A program made the translations under genes and the position numbers. Source: Carex sylvatica (Eukaryota > Streptophyta > Magnoliopsida > Poales > Cyperaceae). From it: a stretch of DNA of 20,890 bases. The notes under the pieces are model-generated. The model made no database searches. It saw nothing but the letters and a program-made list of their open reading frames with translations, and was not told the DNA's origin. This document shows positions 9,634 to 17,800 of this stretch, one piece after another. Location of the stretch: positions 1 to 20,890 of the forward strand of contig CAXKVR010000323.1 in assembly GCA_964058845.1 (NCBI GenBank). The letters run 5' to 3'. The first letter of the stretch is position 1; every line of letters starts with the position of its first letter.

Positions 9634-10461
9634 TCAGGAGTTTTCTAAGTCATTATCTAGTGTGTAGCTAGTCCACCATTTGTAAATTAAATTTGAGAAT
9701 CCTTCTTGTTCTATCCAGGATTTCTCAAATCTAATTATTTTATTTGCTTGGGTGGTTATTGAGTGTGTATGAAGAATGATGGGGTTATGGTCTGAATAAA
9801 TTATAGGTAGAGAGTTGATTATGGAGTTAGGATAGTGTATTAGCCAATCATTGGTGAATAGGAATCTATCTAGTAAGGCCTTAGAGTGTGAAGAAATAGA
9901 TCTAGACCATGAAAATTTCCTATCTGTTAGGGGTCCTTCTAGAAGATTAAGGTTAGAAATGAGGTTGTTAAATCTATTGCTCAAAATAAAATTATAGGAT
10001 GGGCCTTGTCTTTCAGATCTTTTTCTAATCAGATTGAAATCACCAAAGATTATCTATGCAGGAGGACCTAAGGAGGGGATAGTTCTTAATTCAGTTAAAA
10101 ATTGTCTTCTAAGAGATAAAAGGATTGGACCATAAGTTACAGTGAGAAGCCATTCAAAGTTATCAGTTTTATTTTTGATGTGTATAGTGATGGTGAATTC
10201 TTTAATCCATGTGTCTAAAATCCAAAACTTAGAGTCATTTAAGCCTATTAGTATACCTCTTGATGCTCCAATGGAGCTTTTAAAGGTCCAGTTGGTGATG
10301 GATGGACTGAGGGTATTGAGAATTCGAGTGGTGAATGATTCTTTCTTTGTATCATGTATGCCTACTATGTCTATATGATGATTAGACAGAATTTCTTTTA
10401 GAGCCCTACGTTTATCAGAGGAACATAGTCCTCTAACATTCCAGCTAAGGATTTTAAACAT
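9634..10461 (-). pseudogene. LINE ORF2 endonuclease (EEP/APE-like) domain
   Basis: The minus-strand frame starts MFKILSWNVRGL at 10461, the usual N-terminus of plant LINE ORF2 with the active-site Asn. The next family motif, normally ending ETK, reads GIHDTKKE, so the metal-binding Glu appears to be Asp. GDFNLIR and SDHNPI, the late catalytic motifs, are intact. A TAG at 10054 splits GPPA*IIFGDFN where family members have Trp, and a TGA at 9634 follows NDLENS. The start was chosen because this Met begins the conserved motif and follows the ORF1 stop by 55 bases. Confidence 0.92.
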
Positions 10462-10516
10462 TACTATCTAGGGAATCAGCTCTGGAGGAGTCTAGGATAG
10501 TGGATCTAATATCCAA

Positions 10517-10693
10517 CTAAGTTGTAGGAGGAATCTTAGATGTGGTAGAAAGAATAACAGAGAGTGAAGTATTAAACCTAGAGTTTGATAAAGATCTTAA
10601 TTTCCTAACAACATCCAGTTTTTCCTCATCTGAGGTTCCTAGGCTAAATCCACTTATCTCATACAGTTGTATGAGTTCCAAGTCAGTTAAATG
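10517..10693 (-). pseudogene. LINE ORF1 C-terminal remnant
   Basis: An open minus-strand frame of 58 codons begins at the 5' truncation point of the LINE and ends at a TAG (10517-10519), 55 bases before the ORF2 Met. It reads LTDLELIQLYEISGFSLG early on. Position just upstream of ORF2 and the continuous frame make it the tail of ORF1. No RNA-binding motif remains in the fragment. Truncation here is typical of incomplete reverse transcription. Confidence 0.65.
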
Positions 10694-10699
10694 CACATA

Positions 10700-12176
10700 C
10701 GGTGATTTTTATTAATATCCTAAATTTTTTTTTTTATAAATTTGCCTCCAACTTCATTTTTTTTTTAAATTGCCCAACCGCCCAGGACAAGGGCGGTCCA
10801 GTTTTCTACCTGACCGCCCATAGGATGGGCGGTCCCCCCTTTTTTTAGAGATCTTAATATTTTCATTTAAATAATTTTGTGAAGTTTTGGTTTCTTGTTT
10901 AGTGTGTATGCCAAAAAATAAGACATTTGATATATTTATGAGTGAGATGTCGTAATTCTTTATAACTTTGATTTGATCTATCAGTTGGATATCACAATTC
11001 TAAAGATAACCCTAATTAAGGACTTGGCCTTGATTCAAATATACACAACGAAATATGGTTAGATTGCCTCAATGATGTCAATTTTTTTTTTTAGAGAATA
11101 ATTGGATTATTTGATTATTGTCAACATATACCATTTGCTTGAATAAGCAAACGCACACAATAAATAGTAAATGTATTTTAAAATAATTATATGAATAATT
11201 CTTGAATAATATCTTAGTCTTTTGACTAAATAAAATACCGATCGTTGTATGTCTACCGTTGATAGAAAACTTAAACTGAATTTTTGAGACACTAAACGAT
11301 ATTTTTTTGGTAATTCTAATGCTTTAGATGCATGGGGGTTTTTCCCAAGATAAAATCTGAATTCGTCTCGTCCCCCTTTTCTAAAAAGTGGTCATACTCG
11401 CAAATCCGACTTTCCTAGCCAAAGTTATGAGTGTTTAAAGTTTTTTCAAAAGTTGAAATTTGAAAATTAATAATTATAGAAAAATCCAAATAAAATGAAA
11501 TTTATGTCAATTCTGTGTATTTTTGAATGCTCTATATGCCGGTGTAATCACTTTTGCAGTTTGATATCTGTATCAATCCAGACTTGCTGATTTACCAGCA
11601 GAGGTCAAATTTGATGTTTTTAGTACATTGCACTATACCAGTGGTCTTTGCTTAGTGCTTGGTTGCTGAGTTTGGACTTTGTACCATACCAGAGGTCAGT
11701 CTAGGGTGCTTTGTGCATGGACAGAGATCTAATTTGTGATTTTAACATATTTTAGTAGCTCTAAATTATTGTTTTAGTATCAGAAATAAAGAGAAAAAGA
11801 TCAACAAGCTGTCAAAGCTTGAAATTTTTTAAATCAAGGCCAAGTTTTTAATTAGTGTTATTTTTAGACTTATGATATCCAACTGACAAATCAAACCAAA
11901 GTTATAAAGAGTTATGACATCTCACTCATAAATATATCAAATGTCTTATTTTTTGGCATACACCTTAAACAAGAAAACCAAAATTTCACAAAATTATTTA
12001 AATGATAATATTAAGATCTCTAAAAAAAAAAAATAGAGGACCGCCCGGCTATGAGCTGTCTTCAGTGGACCACCTGTGCTCTGGGCGGTTGGGGGCAATG
12101 TAAAAAAAAAAAAATTGAAGTTGCAGGCAGATTTGTAAAAAGCTTTTCTTTTTTAGGGCATTAATAAAAATCACCG
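10700..12176 (+). mobile_element. Non-autonomous MULE with long TIRs (element M2)
   Basis: Terminal inverted repeats of about 340 bp start CGGTGATTTTTATTAAT (10700-11039 against 11830-12176). The candidate 9-bp duplication is CAAAACATA (5947-5955) and CACAACATA (12177-12185), 8 of 9 matching, if the LINE at 5967-10694 is skipped. Each arm carries G/C-rich palindromic cassettes of the ACCGCCC...GGGCGGT kind (10777-10797, 10813-10833, decayed copies near 12041-12090). The interior has module A (11232-11429) shared with the MULE at 3533-4784 and no transposase. The first 11 bases of its left end are also present at 5956-5966 as part of the LINE target duplication. Confidence 0.85.
11232..11429 (+). 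repeat. Shared internal module A, copy in element M2
   Basis: This is the counterpart of 4023-4221, colinear from AAAATACCG to TAGCCAAAGTTATG with scattered substitutions. Just upstream, at 11145-11181, a segment of about 37 bp starting AAGCAAACGCACACAATAAA is the reverse complement of 4306-4343, so a neighbouring piece has been flipped and moved relative to the module between the two elements. Confidence 0.8.
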
Positions 12177-12185
12177 CACAACATA

Positions 12186-12886
12186 CATCTAGAACTTATA
12201 TGTTATATACTGCTCAAATTTGTGGAAAACACCCAGTTCTTAATTAATTTAAAAAAAATCCAAAAATTAGAATCCGAAATGTCAGCTTAGCTGGAATATC
12301 TGAAAGAATAGAAATGAGGTCATTTTCAGGGATGCAATATCGAGGCCGGACTCGATTGCTTACAGATCAACTCAAGATATGAAGTTATGGCTAAGATACT
12401 GCTAATAGTCTTCTTTTAAATTTCTCGACAAATTGGATCTATGAAAGATGTACTGTAATTTTAGTGGTTCTCAAAATAATGTATGTGTAACAGTGTAACT
12501 CTTCCATTCAATAAAGCACATGCCAGGTTTTAAAAAAAAAACAAAAACAAATAAGCTTAGCTTTTTCTCTCAACAAGAAGCATCAATTTAGTGCAAATAA
12601 TTAACATGTATTTGCAAAATAATTGGAGTCTTACACGAAAACAAAATCCAATTATAACCCAGGGGTTCTGGACTTTTGAGTCCGCCTCTACTTAATACAC
12701 TTGAACAACTGAATAGAAGAAAGATCCTTTGCCTAGTATCCTCACCAAAAAATAATGAAAAGATAACCGTAGACAACTACAAATTAAACTAAAATTATCA
12801 AAGCATAAACACAGGGGGGAGATACGAATCAATCATCCCTCACCAATTTAACCTTTTTACGCTTTCCCTTGTTCCATCTCTCTCTC
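12186..12886. other. Intergenic stretch with a retrocopy-like 3' end
   Basis: No coding frame is credible. On the plus strand an AATAAA (12510-12515) is followed 17 bases later by a T-then-A10 tract (12531-12541). This is the spacing of a polyadenylated transcript end, so the preceding sequence could be the 3' end of a retroposed copy. Bases from about 12780 to 12886 would be the 3' UTR of the SAUR gene on the minus strand. Confidence 0.4.
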
Positions 12887-13363
12887 TCATCTACACATTG
12901 CATTTGGGGAGTATTGTGGGTACCCAAAATCAGCCTCCGTGGAGCAATAATAATAGCCATCTTTGTTATTCTCCACCATCTTAAGTATCCCCTCAAAAAC
13001 ACCAACCTCACATGGAATTCTCAACACCCCCTCCTGTTGAAACCCGAACTCCTCTTCTGCGTCTCTAAGCAAAGATACGAACGCACTGTGCCCCAGGTAC
13101 TCAGTTGGTATAACAAACCTTTGCATTTCTTCCCCAACACATACTGCCAGGTGTCCCTTTGGTACGTCGCCAGACATTGCCGACGTGTCATTGAATGACA
13201 ATGTGCGCTTTATGAACTTGATTCCCTTGGATGAAGAAGTGTTGTTGCAATTGTTGTTAGTACTGGCCGCGCCATTTTTAGAGACAGAGAGCTTCTTCCA
13301 TTTCTTGAGCATTTGTTGGAGTCTAACGATTTCTGTGATTTTGTTGGACTTTTTTGAATCCAT
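12887..13363 (-). CDS. SAUR-family auxin-responsive protein
   Basis: An intronless 158-residue frame on the minus strand, stop TGA at 12887. The start is the Met of MDSKKSNKITEIVRLQQML; an in-frame Met ten codons earlier gives an atypical hydrophobic lead (MCLLFSLKSI) and is less likely. Residues 9-27 are the basic amphipathic N-terminus common in SAURs, 30-48 an Asn/Ser-rich spacer, and about 65-135 the SAUR domain: DVPKGHLAVCVGEE, RFVIPTEYLGHSAFVSLL, AEEEFGF and LRIPCEV. The tail is Tyr-rich and ends in Cys-Arg. SAUR proteins generally promote growth by inhibiting PP2C.D phosphatases at the plasma membrane and are induced by auxin. That role here is inferred from family only. I saw no canonical TGTCTC element within about 600 bases upstream. 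I cannot assign the subfamily with certainty. Confidence 0.96.
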   Translation of the reverse strand: MDSKKSNKITEIVRLQQMLKKWKKLSVSKNGAASTNNNCNNTSSSKGIKFIKRTLSFNDTSAMSGDVPKGHLAVCVGEEMQRFVIPTEYLGHSAFVSLLRDAEEEFGFQQEGVLRIPCEVGVFEGILKMVENNKDGYYYCSTEADFGYPQYSPNAMCR

Positions 13364-13469
13364 TATGGATTTGAGAGAAAAAAGGAGGCACAAAAAGGTG
13401 AGTCTCGAAGAATTGGATTTGATTGAAGGGTTTGAAGGATGATGGATTGTAGGGTTGGGATATTGGGCG

Positions 13470-13476
13470 ATTTAAA
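13470..13476 (-). promoter_or_regulatory. Candidate TATA-like box of the SAUR gene
   Basis: TTTAAAT on the minus strand, 107-113 bases upstream of the SAUR ATG, which leaves room for a usual plant 5' UTR. A second AT-rich candidate (ATTAAATAATT) lies near 13490-13500. The choice rests on position only. Confidence 0.35.
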
Positions 13477-13593
13477 GGGCTTTGGTTTGAATTATTTAAT
13501 GGCTTATTTTTTACCATTTTTATTTGTTTAATCTGATTTGATTGAGTTTGGTTGTGTTAATTAATTGTGAGTAGATTTTAAAATTGAAAGGTT

Positions 13594-13651
13594 GGTCCTT
13601 TGGGTTAGTGGTATAACCGTCTATGGAATCTTACTGACTGATAGGTCGTGA
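13594..13651 (+). mobile_element. 5' part of a tRNA-derived SINE
   Basis: GGTCCTTTGGGTTAGTGGTATAA fits the 5' end of plant tRNA-derived SINEs, with an A-box-like TGGGTTAGTGG at 13601-13611. The AGGTCGTGA at 13643-13651 matches the stretch that usually precedes the B box, after which the similarity stops. No target duplication or tail is seen. It lies about 230 bases upstream of the SAUR start. Confidence 0.45.
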
Positions 13652-13952
13652 CTAATTAAAATATGCTTTAGATTTAATAGTTGAACTTTTTATAAGCAGA
13701 AACTGGTTGGTACATCTCAAAAACTTTGATTACCCTTTGAATTTCGATTTTCTATTATTCACTAGGTTCGCATTTGCTGTCATAGATGCAATGGCAATCA
13801 GCTGTTATTGTTTATCTAAAACGACAATCCAAGTTTATACGATGTAGATTATTTATGTTTATTGGATTCTTCTATTTTTAATGGAACTGCATGCATCTGC
13901 ACAATCGCATTTGCTTGTCATAGTACATTATGATAGGTATTAGGTAATATAT
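13652..13952. other. SAUR upstream region
   Basis: AT-rich sequence with TGTCAT words at about 13779 and 13916 but no TGTCTC. No further gene or bounded repeat is seen. Confidence 0.4.
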
Positions 13953-14066
13953 GAATTTACAATTTCTAAGATATCTCAAAAAACTAAGTTGATTTTTGTA
14001 AAATCTAAACTGTTCAAATTCTTAAAGCACGAATCTCAAAGCAGCACATTTTCCATTAATACTGTC
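13953..14066 (-). mobile_element. Truncated copy of the 179-bp MULE-MITE
   Basis: GAATTTACAATTTCTAAGATATCTC, then ACTGTTCAAATTCTTAAAGCACGAATCTCAAAGCA..., matches the reverse complement of the twin MITEs at 2476-2857 over about 110 bases. It then ends without the second terminal repeat. An intact relative lies 20 bp further on. Confidence 0.55.
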
Positions 14067-14085
14067 GTGTGCGTGCATAATAGAT

Positions 14086-14305
14086 GAGTCTGCATCCTTT
14101 GCATAAACTCAAAAGAACATCTTTTGAATTAATACATCATAATTGTCTGATTTTAACGGAACTAATCCAACTCCCCGCCTATAACACATGGGTCCTTTAG
14201 TATTAATGCGGATCTAATTTGTATGAACATTAAAACAGATTGAACAGTTCATATGCATTAATTCAAAAGATTTTTTTTTTTAGTTAATGAAGAGGATACA
14301 AATTC
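14086..14305 (+). mobile_element. MULE-type MITE, 220-bp relative
   Basis: Ends GAGTCTGCATCC and GGATACAAATTC match those of the twin MITEs. A longer internal inverted pair occurs around ATCTTTTGAATTAAT (14117-14152 against 14238-14272). The 9-bp target duplication is ATAATAGAT (14077-14085) and ATTATAGAT (14306-14314), 8 of 9 matching. It has no coding capacity. Confidence 0.8.
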
Positions 14306-14314
14306 ATTATAGAT

Positions 14315-15790
14315 AGGCTTCGGAATGAACATAACTCGATTTTGAGATGCCGATTCAAGATATAATACTCTTATCTGCTCCATCCATTTGAATATGATTC
14401 AAACTGTTGGATATTGATCGGATGGATCAAAAGCCTTCTAGAAGAGCGGAAATTAATAAATCCATCAAGAAATTATAATCTGATTATTGTTGTACATAGG
14501 CATGTGATATCTATAGTATACTCAGGTGTGTGAACCACATTGTGGGTCCCACGTCACTTTGAAATTTAAGGCTCTTAGATTTACCCTGCATTTTTTTTGC
14601 TAAATAGATTAGGGTTTCATGTGACTTTATAAAAATATGGCTCGAACTTTTAACTCTCATTTGACTAATTGATGTTGTCATAACCATGTGGCTTACACCT
14701 GCAATCTCTTCTTGGTGAACTACATCTCATGTTTGGACTCTACTTGCATTAATTAAAATGAAAAGGTACTGTATATAATTTTTACCAAAGTTCATCATGA
14801 AAGAGGTGGAGATTGCATCAAGTACTAAATTTTCAATCATTAATTACCACAATACCAAGTTAGCAGTCAACTAGTCATGAGGCACCAATGTTTAGGTGCA
14901 TATGTTTTATGTCAACGAATTATTAAGCTTTTCCCAACTACAAAAGGCAGTTCGTATAGTCAGAGGATGATCTATAATTTGATTTTTTAACAACTTTAAC
15001 ATACTATGATATGTAACAAAATAAAATTTGAGAAAAAGGCATGAAGCAACAGTTTAATTTGGGGCGTATCCTCTATAGAGATTTTGTTAGTATACGGCAG
15101 AACATGGCAGTCCGGAGAGCATGAGAGAATGCATGTGAAAAACTCAAAACTAAACAAGTGAATGATTGGAGAATCAAATAATATGATTGAAATTACAAAT
15201 TGTTTCTTTCATTTGTGATAATCATTTGGTTGGTACGTCGTTTGCGGCATCTTTTGACTTGCATTTTTATTTTCTTATTATGTATTTGGTTTGCAACCGA
15301 TCTAAAAGTACTGTCCTTTTCGTATGTACGCAATCTTTTTTTTCTTTTTTTTTTGCACGTTACAATGCCCGTAGGCCATGTACGCGCAATCAAAATTTGA
15401 AACATTTAGCGTAGCGAATTTGGTGAATTATAAACGACAACGGCCTTAATTTTGCGCATATATACCACCTTAACGGTAGCATGCTACCGCTGAAAAAAAC
15501 ATAAATTAATGTAATCCCTAAATAAAACAAGAGGGCAGTTCCAATGTTTTCATCATACTTTGATTTTTTTAAATTATAATAATTTATAATTTATAACTTA
15601 AATTTCAAAATATCCTTTAAGTTTTATTTTAATTAATATCAAGAGTCTGCAAATTTACATCAATATATATAAATTCTAGACGTCAATTCTTTTACTTATT
15701 AAATTTTATAAAACTAAAATTAAAATGATATTTTTATGTATGTAGAAAAAATAATATAGATTTTATTTCAATATTTCATTTTAATTTTTT
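14315..15790. other. Non-coding intergenic stretch
   Basis: No credible coding frame. A possible but unproven small inverted-repeat element spans about 14524-14701 (CAGGTGTGTGAACCACA against TTGCAGGTGTAAGCCACA in reverse). The word GCGTATCCTCT at 15064 resembles a stray MITE end. A 16-bp palindrome lies at 15474-15489. The rest is AT-rich sequence. Confidence 0.4.
15474..15489. repeat. Perfect 16-bp palindrome
   Basis: CGGTAGCATGCTACCG is self-complementary and stands out from its AT-rich surroundings. It resembles in style the palindromic cassettes inside the MULE arms of this window, but no flanking arms were found. Confidence 0.6.
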
Positions 15791-15964
15791 TTATTATTAA
15801 AAAATAAATGTATAATGGAGATACAAAAAAATATAAAAATTTAAACCGTCTCAGTAAAATAAATGTCCATTATTAATTTGACTTATTATTAAAAAGTAAA
15901 TATATAATAGAGACAAAAAATAAAAATATATGAACCATCTCTGTAAAATAAATGTCCATTATTG
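15791..15964 (+). repeat. Two-unit direct repeat, period 92
   Basis: TTATTATTAAAAAATAAATG... to AAATGTCCATTATT (15791-15874) is repeated with substitutions at 15883-15964. The copies share the order of TATAATRGAGA, then AACCRTCTC, then GTAAAATAAATGTCC. It is a tandem duplication in AT-rich DNA with no coding capacity. Confidence 0.75.
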
Positions 15965-16203
15965 CAAAAAATTCTAGAACGCCTCCGTTTTCGTGCTAAA
16001 TACATATTAGCCAAATTTTTTTATAAAGATTATCTGTGTTGAATCAATTTGCATATGAATAGGCCTCCCTCTCGTCTGCCCCTCTTACTTATTTTAGATT
16101 CCACTCCTGTCTAGAGCTGTACAAAATTGTTCAAACTTGTAACTCGCTTATATAACTTGCTTGCTAAACTAATTTATAATTTGAGTTAGTTCCAACTTAA
16201 GTT

Positions 16204-16318
16204 TTTTTTTAAATCTTAACAGAAACTGCAAAGTCATGAGAGGGAATCGAACTCTTGACCTTTGGGTACAACAATTCTATGACTTTTTCCTAGCCAATTG
16301 TGCTACCTCTCCTTTTTT
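16204..16318 (-). mobile_element. Short tRNA-derived SINE or tRNA retrocopy
   Basis: On the minus strand GTAGCACAATTGG (A box, near 16305) is followed about 60 bases later by GAGTTCGATTCCC (B box, near 16250), the spacing of a tRNA internal promoter. The tRNA cannot fold as a functional molecule, since its stems are mismatched. The 3' end carries an A-rich tail (T run at 16204 on the plus strand). A 10-bp duplication AACTTAAGTT flanks it (16194-16203 and 16319-16328). That word is itself palindromic. Confidence 0.75.
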
Positions 16319-16451
16319 AACTTAAGTTGACTGATTCGTTTAATAAATGAGCTGAGTTTGAGCATATCTCAACTCGCTCATTAATAACTCGAGTTACACA
16401 AAGTTCGTCACAATAAATCTCATACCCTTATAAATGACTCCAAAGCGGTTG

Positions 16452-16560
16452 TTTGAATTGTTTGTTTTGTTAGTTATCTTGTTAATTATATTTGAATTGT
16501 TTGTATTTAGATAAACTCTTACTAAGTCATTTGAATTGTTTGTGTTTAGATAAACTCTTA
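16452..16560 (+). repeat. 39-bp tandem repeat, three units
   Basis: TTTGAATTGTTTGT starts at 16452, 16491 and 16530, a period of exactly 39. The last two units also share TTAGATAAACTCTTA. It lies inside the hAT-like element at 16111-16765. Confidence 0.8.
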
Positions 16561-16815
16561 TTAATATATAACTATAACTAAGGAATTGACTGATCAAACG
16601 AGTTATAAACAAGTTGTGAGCCAACTCGAGTTGGTAATGAGCTGAACTCGAGTTGGCTTTACAGCTCGTCATTACCATCCCAATTCGAGTCGACTCGCAC
16701 ATTAACTAAATGAGTTGAGCACGAGTTGGAGATAACTCGTTCAAATTTGGCTCATTTATAACCCTACTCCAATGACATTACCTCTCATCTCTCTGTTTTA
16801 CCTCCTCGAACGAAG

Positions 16816-17800
16816 AGGAGAATGAGAGAGGAGGGAGAAATCGAAGCCGACCGAAACTGAGAGCGTGGTATCATCAGAGTTCAGAGCGTAGAGTCTCTAT
16901 CTCCATCTCGATTGGAGCACTGCAACTGCCAAAGAAGAGCAGACCCAGTTGTGGAGAGAGATGGAGATTAGGGTGTACAATGGGCGGGTCGATGATATTT
17001 TATTAAAATTTGAATCTAACCCGATTATACCAGGTTAAAAAAATTCTTTACTTGACCCACCCATAACCCAACCCAATCCATCTATTTTTTTATATACGAG
17101 TTATTACCGGTTAGACGGGTTATAATTTTGATCGAAAATCTATTATATATCTTTTTACTATTTTTTATTAAAACTAGGTACAAATAAAAGTGACAAACAT
17201 AGATAAAATAGAAATAATTTAGCATCTAACATCCATAACAAAAAAAACATATCCAGAATGTAACATCCTAAAAAAAAGGCAGCGACATATAACAATCGCA
17301 TATAAAATCCATGAAATAAAAAACACATAACAATTCAAATTTATGTAGCGGGTCATCCTTTCAACATAGATCTTCTTTTATTTTTATCAAAGCCTAAACA
17401 CATCAATCATTATATTATTTCATGTAGCGGGTCAGACTGAATGAATTATTCCTTCACATAGGTTTGAGGCTGGGTCCGGGTATAAATGGGTTATTAAGAG
17501 CAAACCCATGATCCGACCCAAGGTAACGGGTTTGTCAAAATTCAACCCGGTAAAATACGGGTCGGGTCGGACAGGTCAGATGAGTCGGGTGGGTCGACAG
17601 TATTTTTGTACACCCCTGATGGAGATTAAGAAAATATAGTAATTAAGAGTGTATAGGATTAGAGGATTTGAATAGTTTAGAGTAATTTGGAGTATTTCAT
17701 GAGAATAAAATAGTAGATGTAAGAATTAGGGTCATTTGACTCACTATAAATATGGTTTTTTAACAATAGAATTGTTAGTAGGCATTTATAATCACTAATC
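16816..17800 (+). repeat. Diverged dispersed repeat, copy 2, split by a hAT element
   Basis: The two outer parts (16816-16968 and 17627-17800) are colinear with 1151-1500. Shared words include GAGGAGAATGA, GGAGATTAAG, TTAGAGTAATTTGGAG and GTTAGTAGGCAT. The central part is the hAT MITE at 16969-17618. There is no coding capacity and the family is unknown. Confidence 0.6.
16969..17618 (+). mobile_element. hAT-type non-autonomous element (650 bp)
   Basis: Short terminal inverted repeats TAGGGTGTAC and GTACACCCCTG are flanked by a perfect 8-bp target duplication ATGGAGAT (16961-16968 and 17619-17626), diagnostic of hAT. Subterminal regions are rich in GGGTCGGGT/ACCCGACCC motifs. No transposase frame is present. 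The paralogous sequence near 1286 lacks the insert. Confidence 0.9.

Larger units (their letters stand above)
5967..10694 (-). mobile_element. 5'-truncated L1-type LINE retrotransposon
   Basis: The element lies on the minus strand with its 3' A-rich tail at 5967-5975. A perfect 16-bp target-site duplication ACATACGGTGATTTTT flanks it (5951-5966 and 10695-10710). In order along the minus strand it holds the C-terminus of ORF1, a 55-base gap, then ORF2 with endonuclease, reverse transcriptase and a C-terminal zinc-knuckle-like region, and about 230 bases of 3' UTR. ORF2 has 13 in-frame stops, one frameshift at a G16 run and a 399-bp MITE insertion, so it is dead. Non-LTR clade membership rests on the domain order and motifs. 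The target duplication overlaps the left end of the MULE at 10700. Confidence 0.95.
16111..16765 (+). mobile_element. hAT-like non-autonomous element
   Basis: Left end CTAGAGCTGTACAAAATTGTTCAAAC and right end GTTCAAATTTGGCTCATTTATAACCCT form a weak inverted repeat of the CTAGGGTTGTAAA kind common in plant hAT elements, with ACTCG/CGAGT-rich subterminal sequence on both sides. The candidate 8-bp duplication is ACTCCTGT (16103-16110) and ACTCCAAT (16766-16773), only 6 of 8 matching. An internal inverted pair of GGTAATGA...TCATTACC type lies at 16633-16677. It contains a SINE and a 39-bp tandem repeat. No transposase. Confidence 0.5.

Noticed and set aside
12822..12842. GGA...GATT...GTA words in the SAUR 3' UTR resembling a DST instability element
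   Set aside because: The blocks are there but the spacing and central block differ from what I recall of the DST consensus. Too weak to annotate.
12869..13442. Plus-strand frames opposite the SAUR gene
   Set aside because: They are shadows of the SAUR coding sequence and show no domain of their own.
14524..14701. Possible MITE with CAGGTGT...ACACCTG ends
   Set aside because: The ends pair for about 20 bases with gaps, but no target duplication of any usual length is visible.
14705..14825. TGCAATCTC and GAGATTGCA inverted words
   Set aside because: The pairing breaks into short blocks with unequal spacing, so it is within what AT-rich DNA gives by chance.
16864..16880. TGGTATC...CAGAG word resembling an LTR-retrotransposon primer binding site
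   Set aside because: The tRNA-Met primer site would read TGGTATCAGAGC, whereas this has three extra bases, and no long terminal repeats or gag-pol frames surround it.
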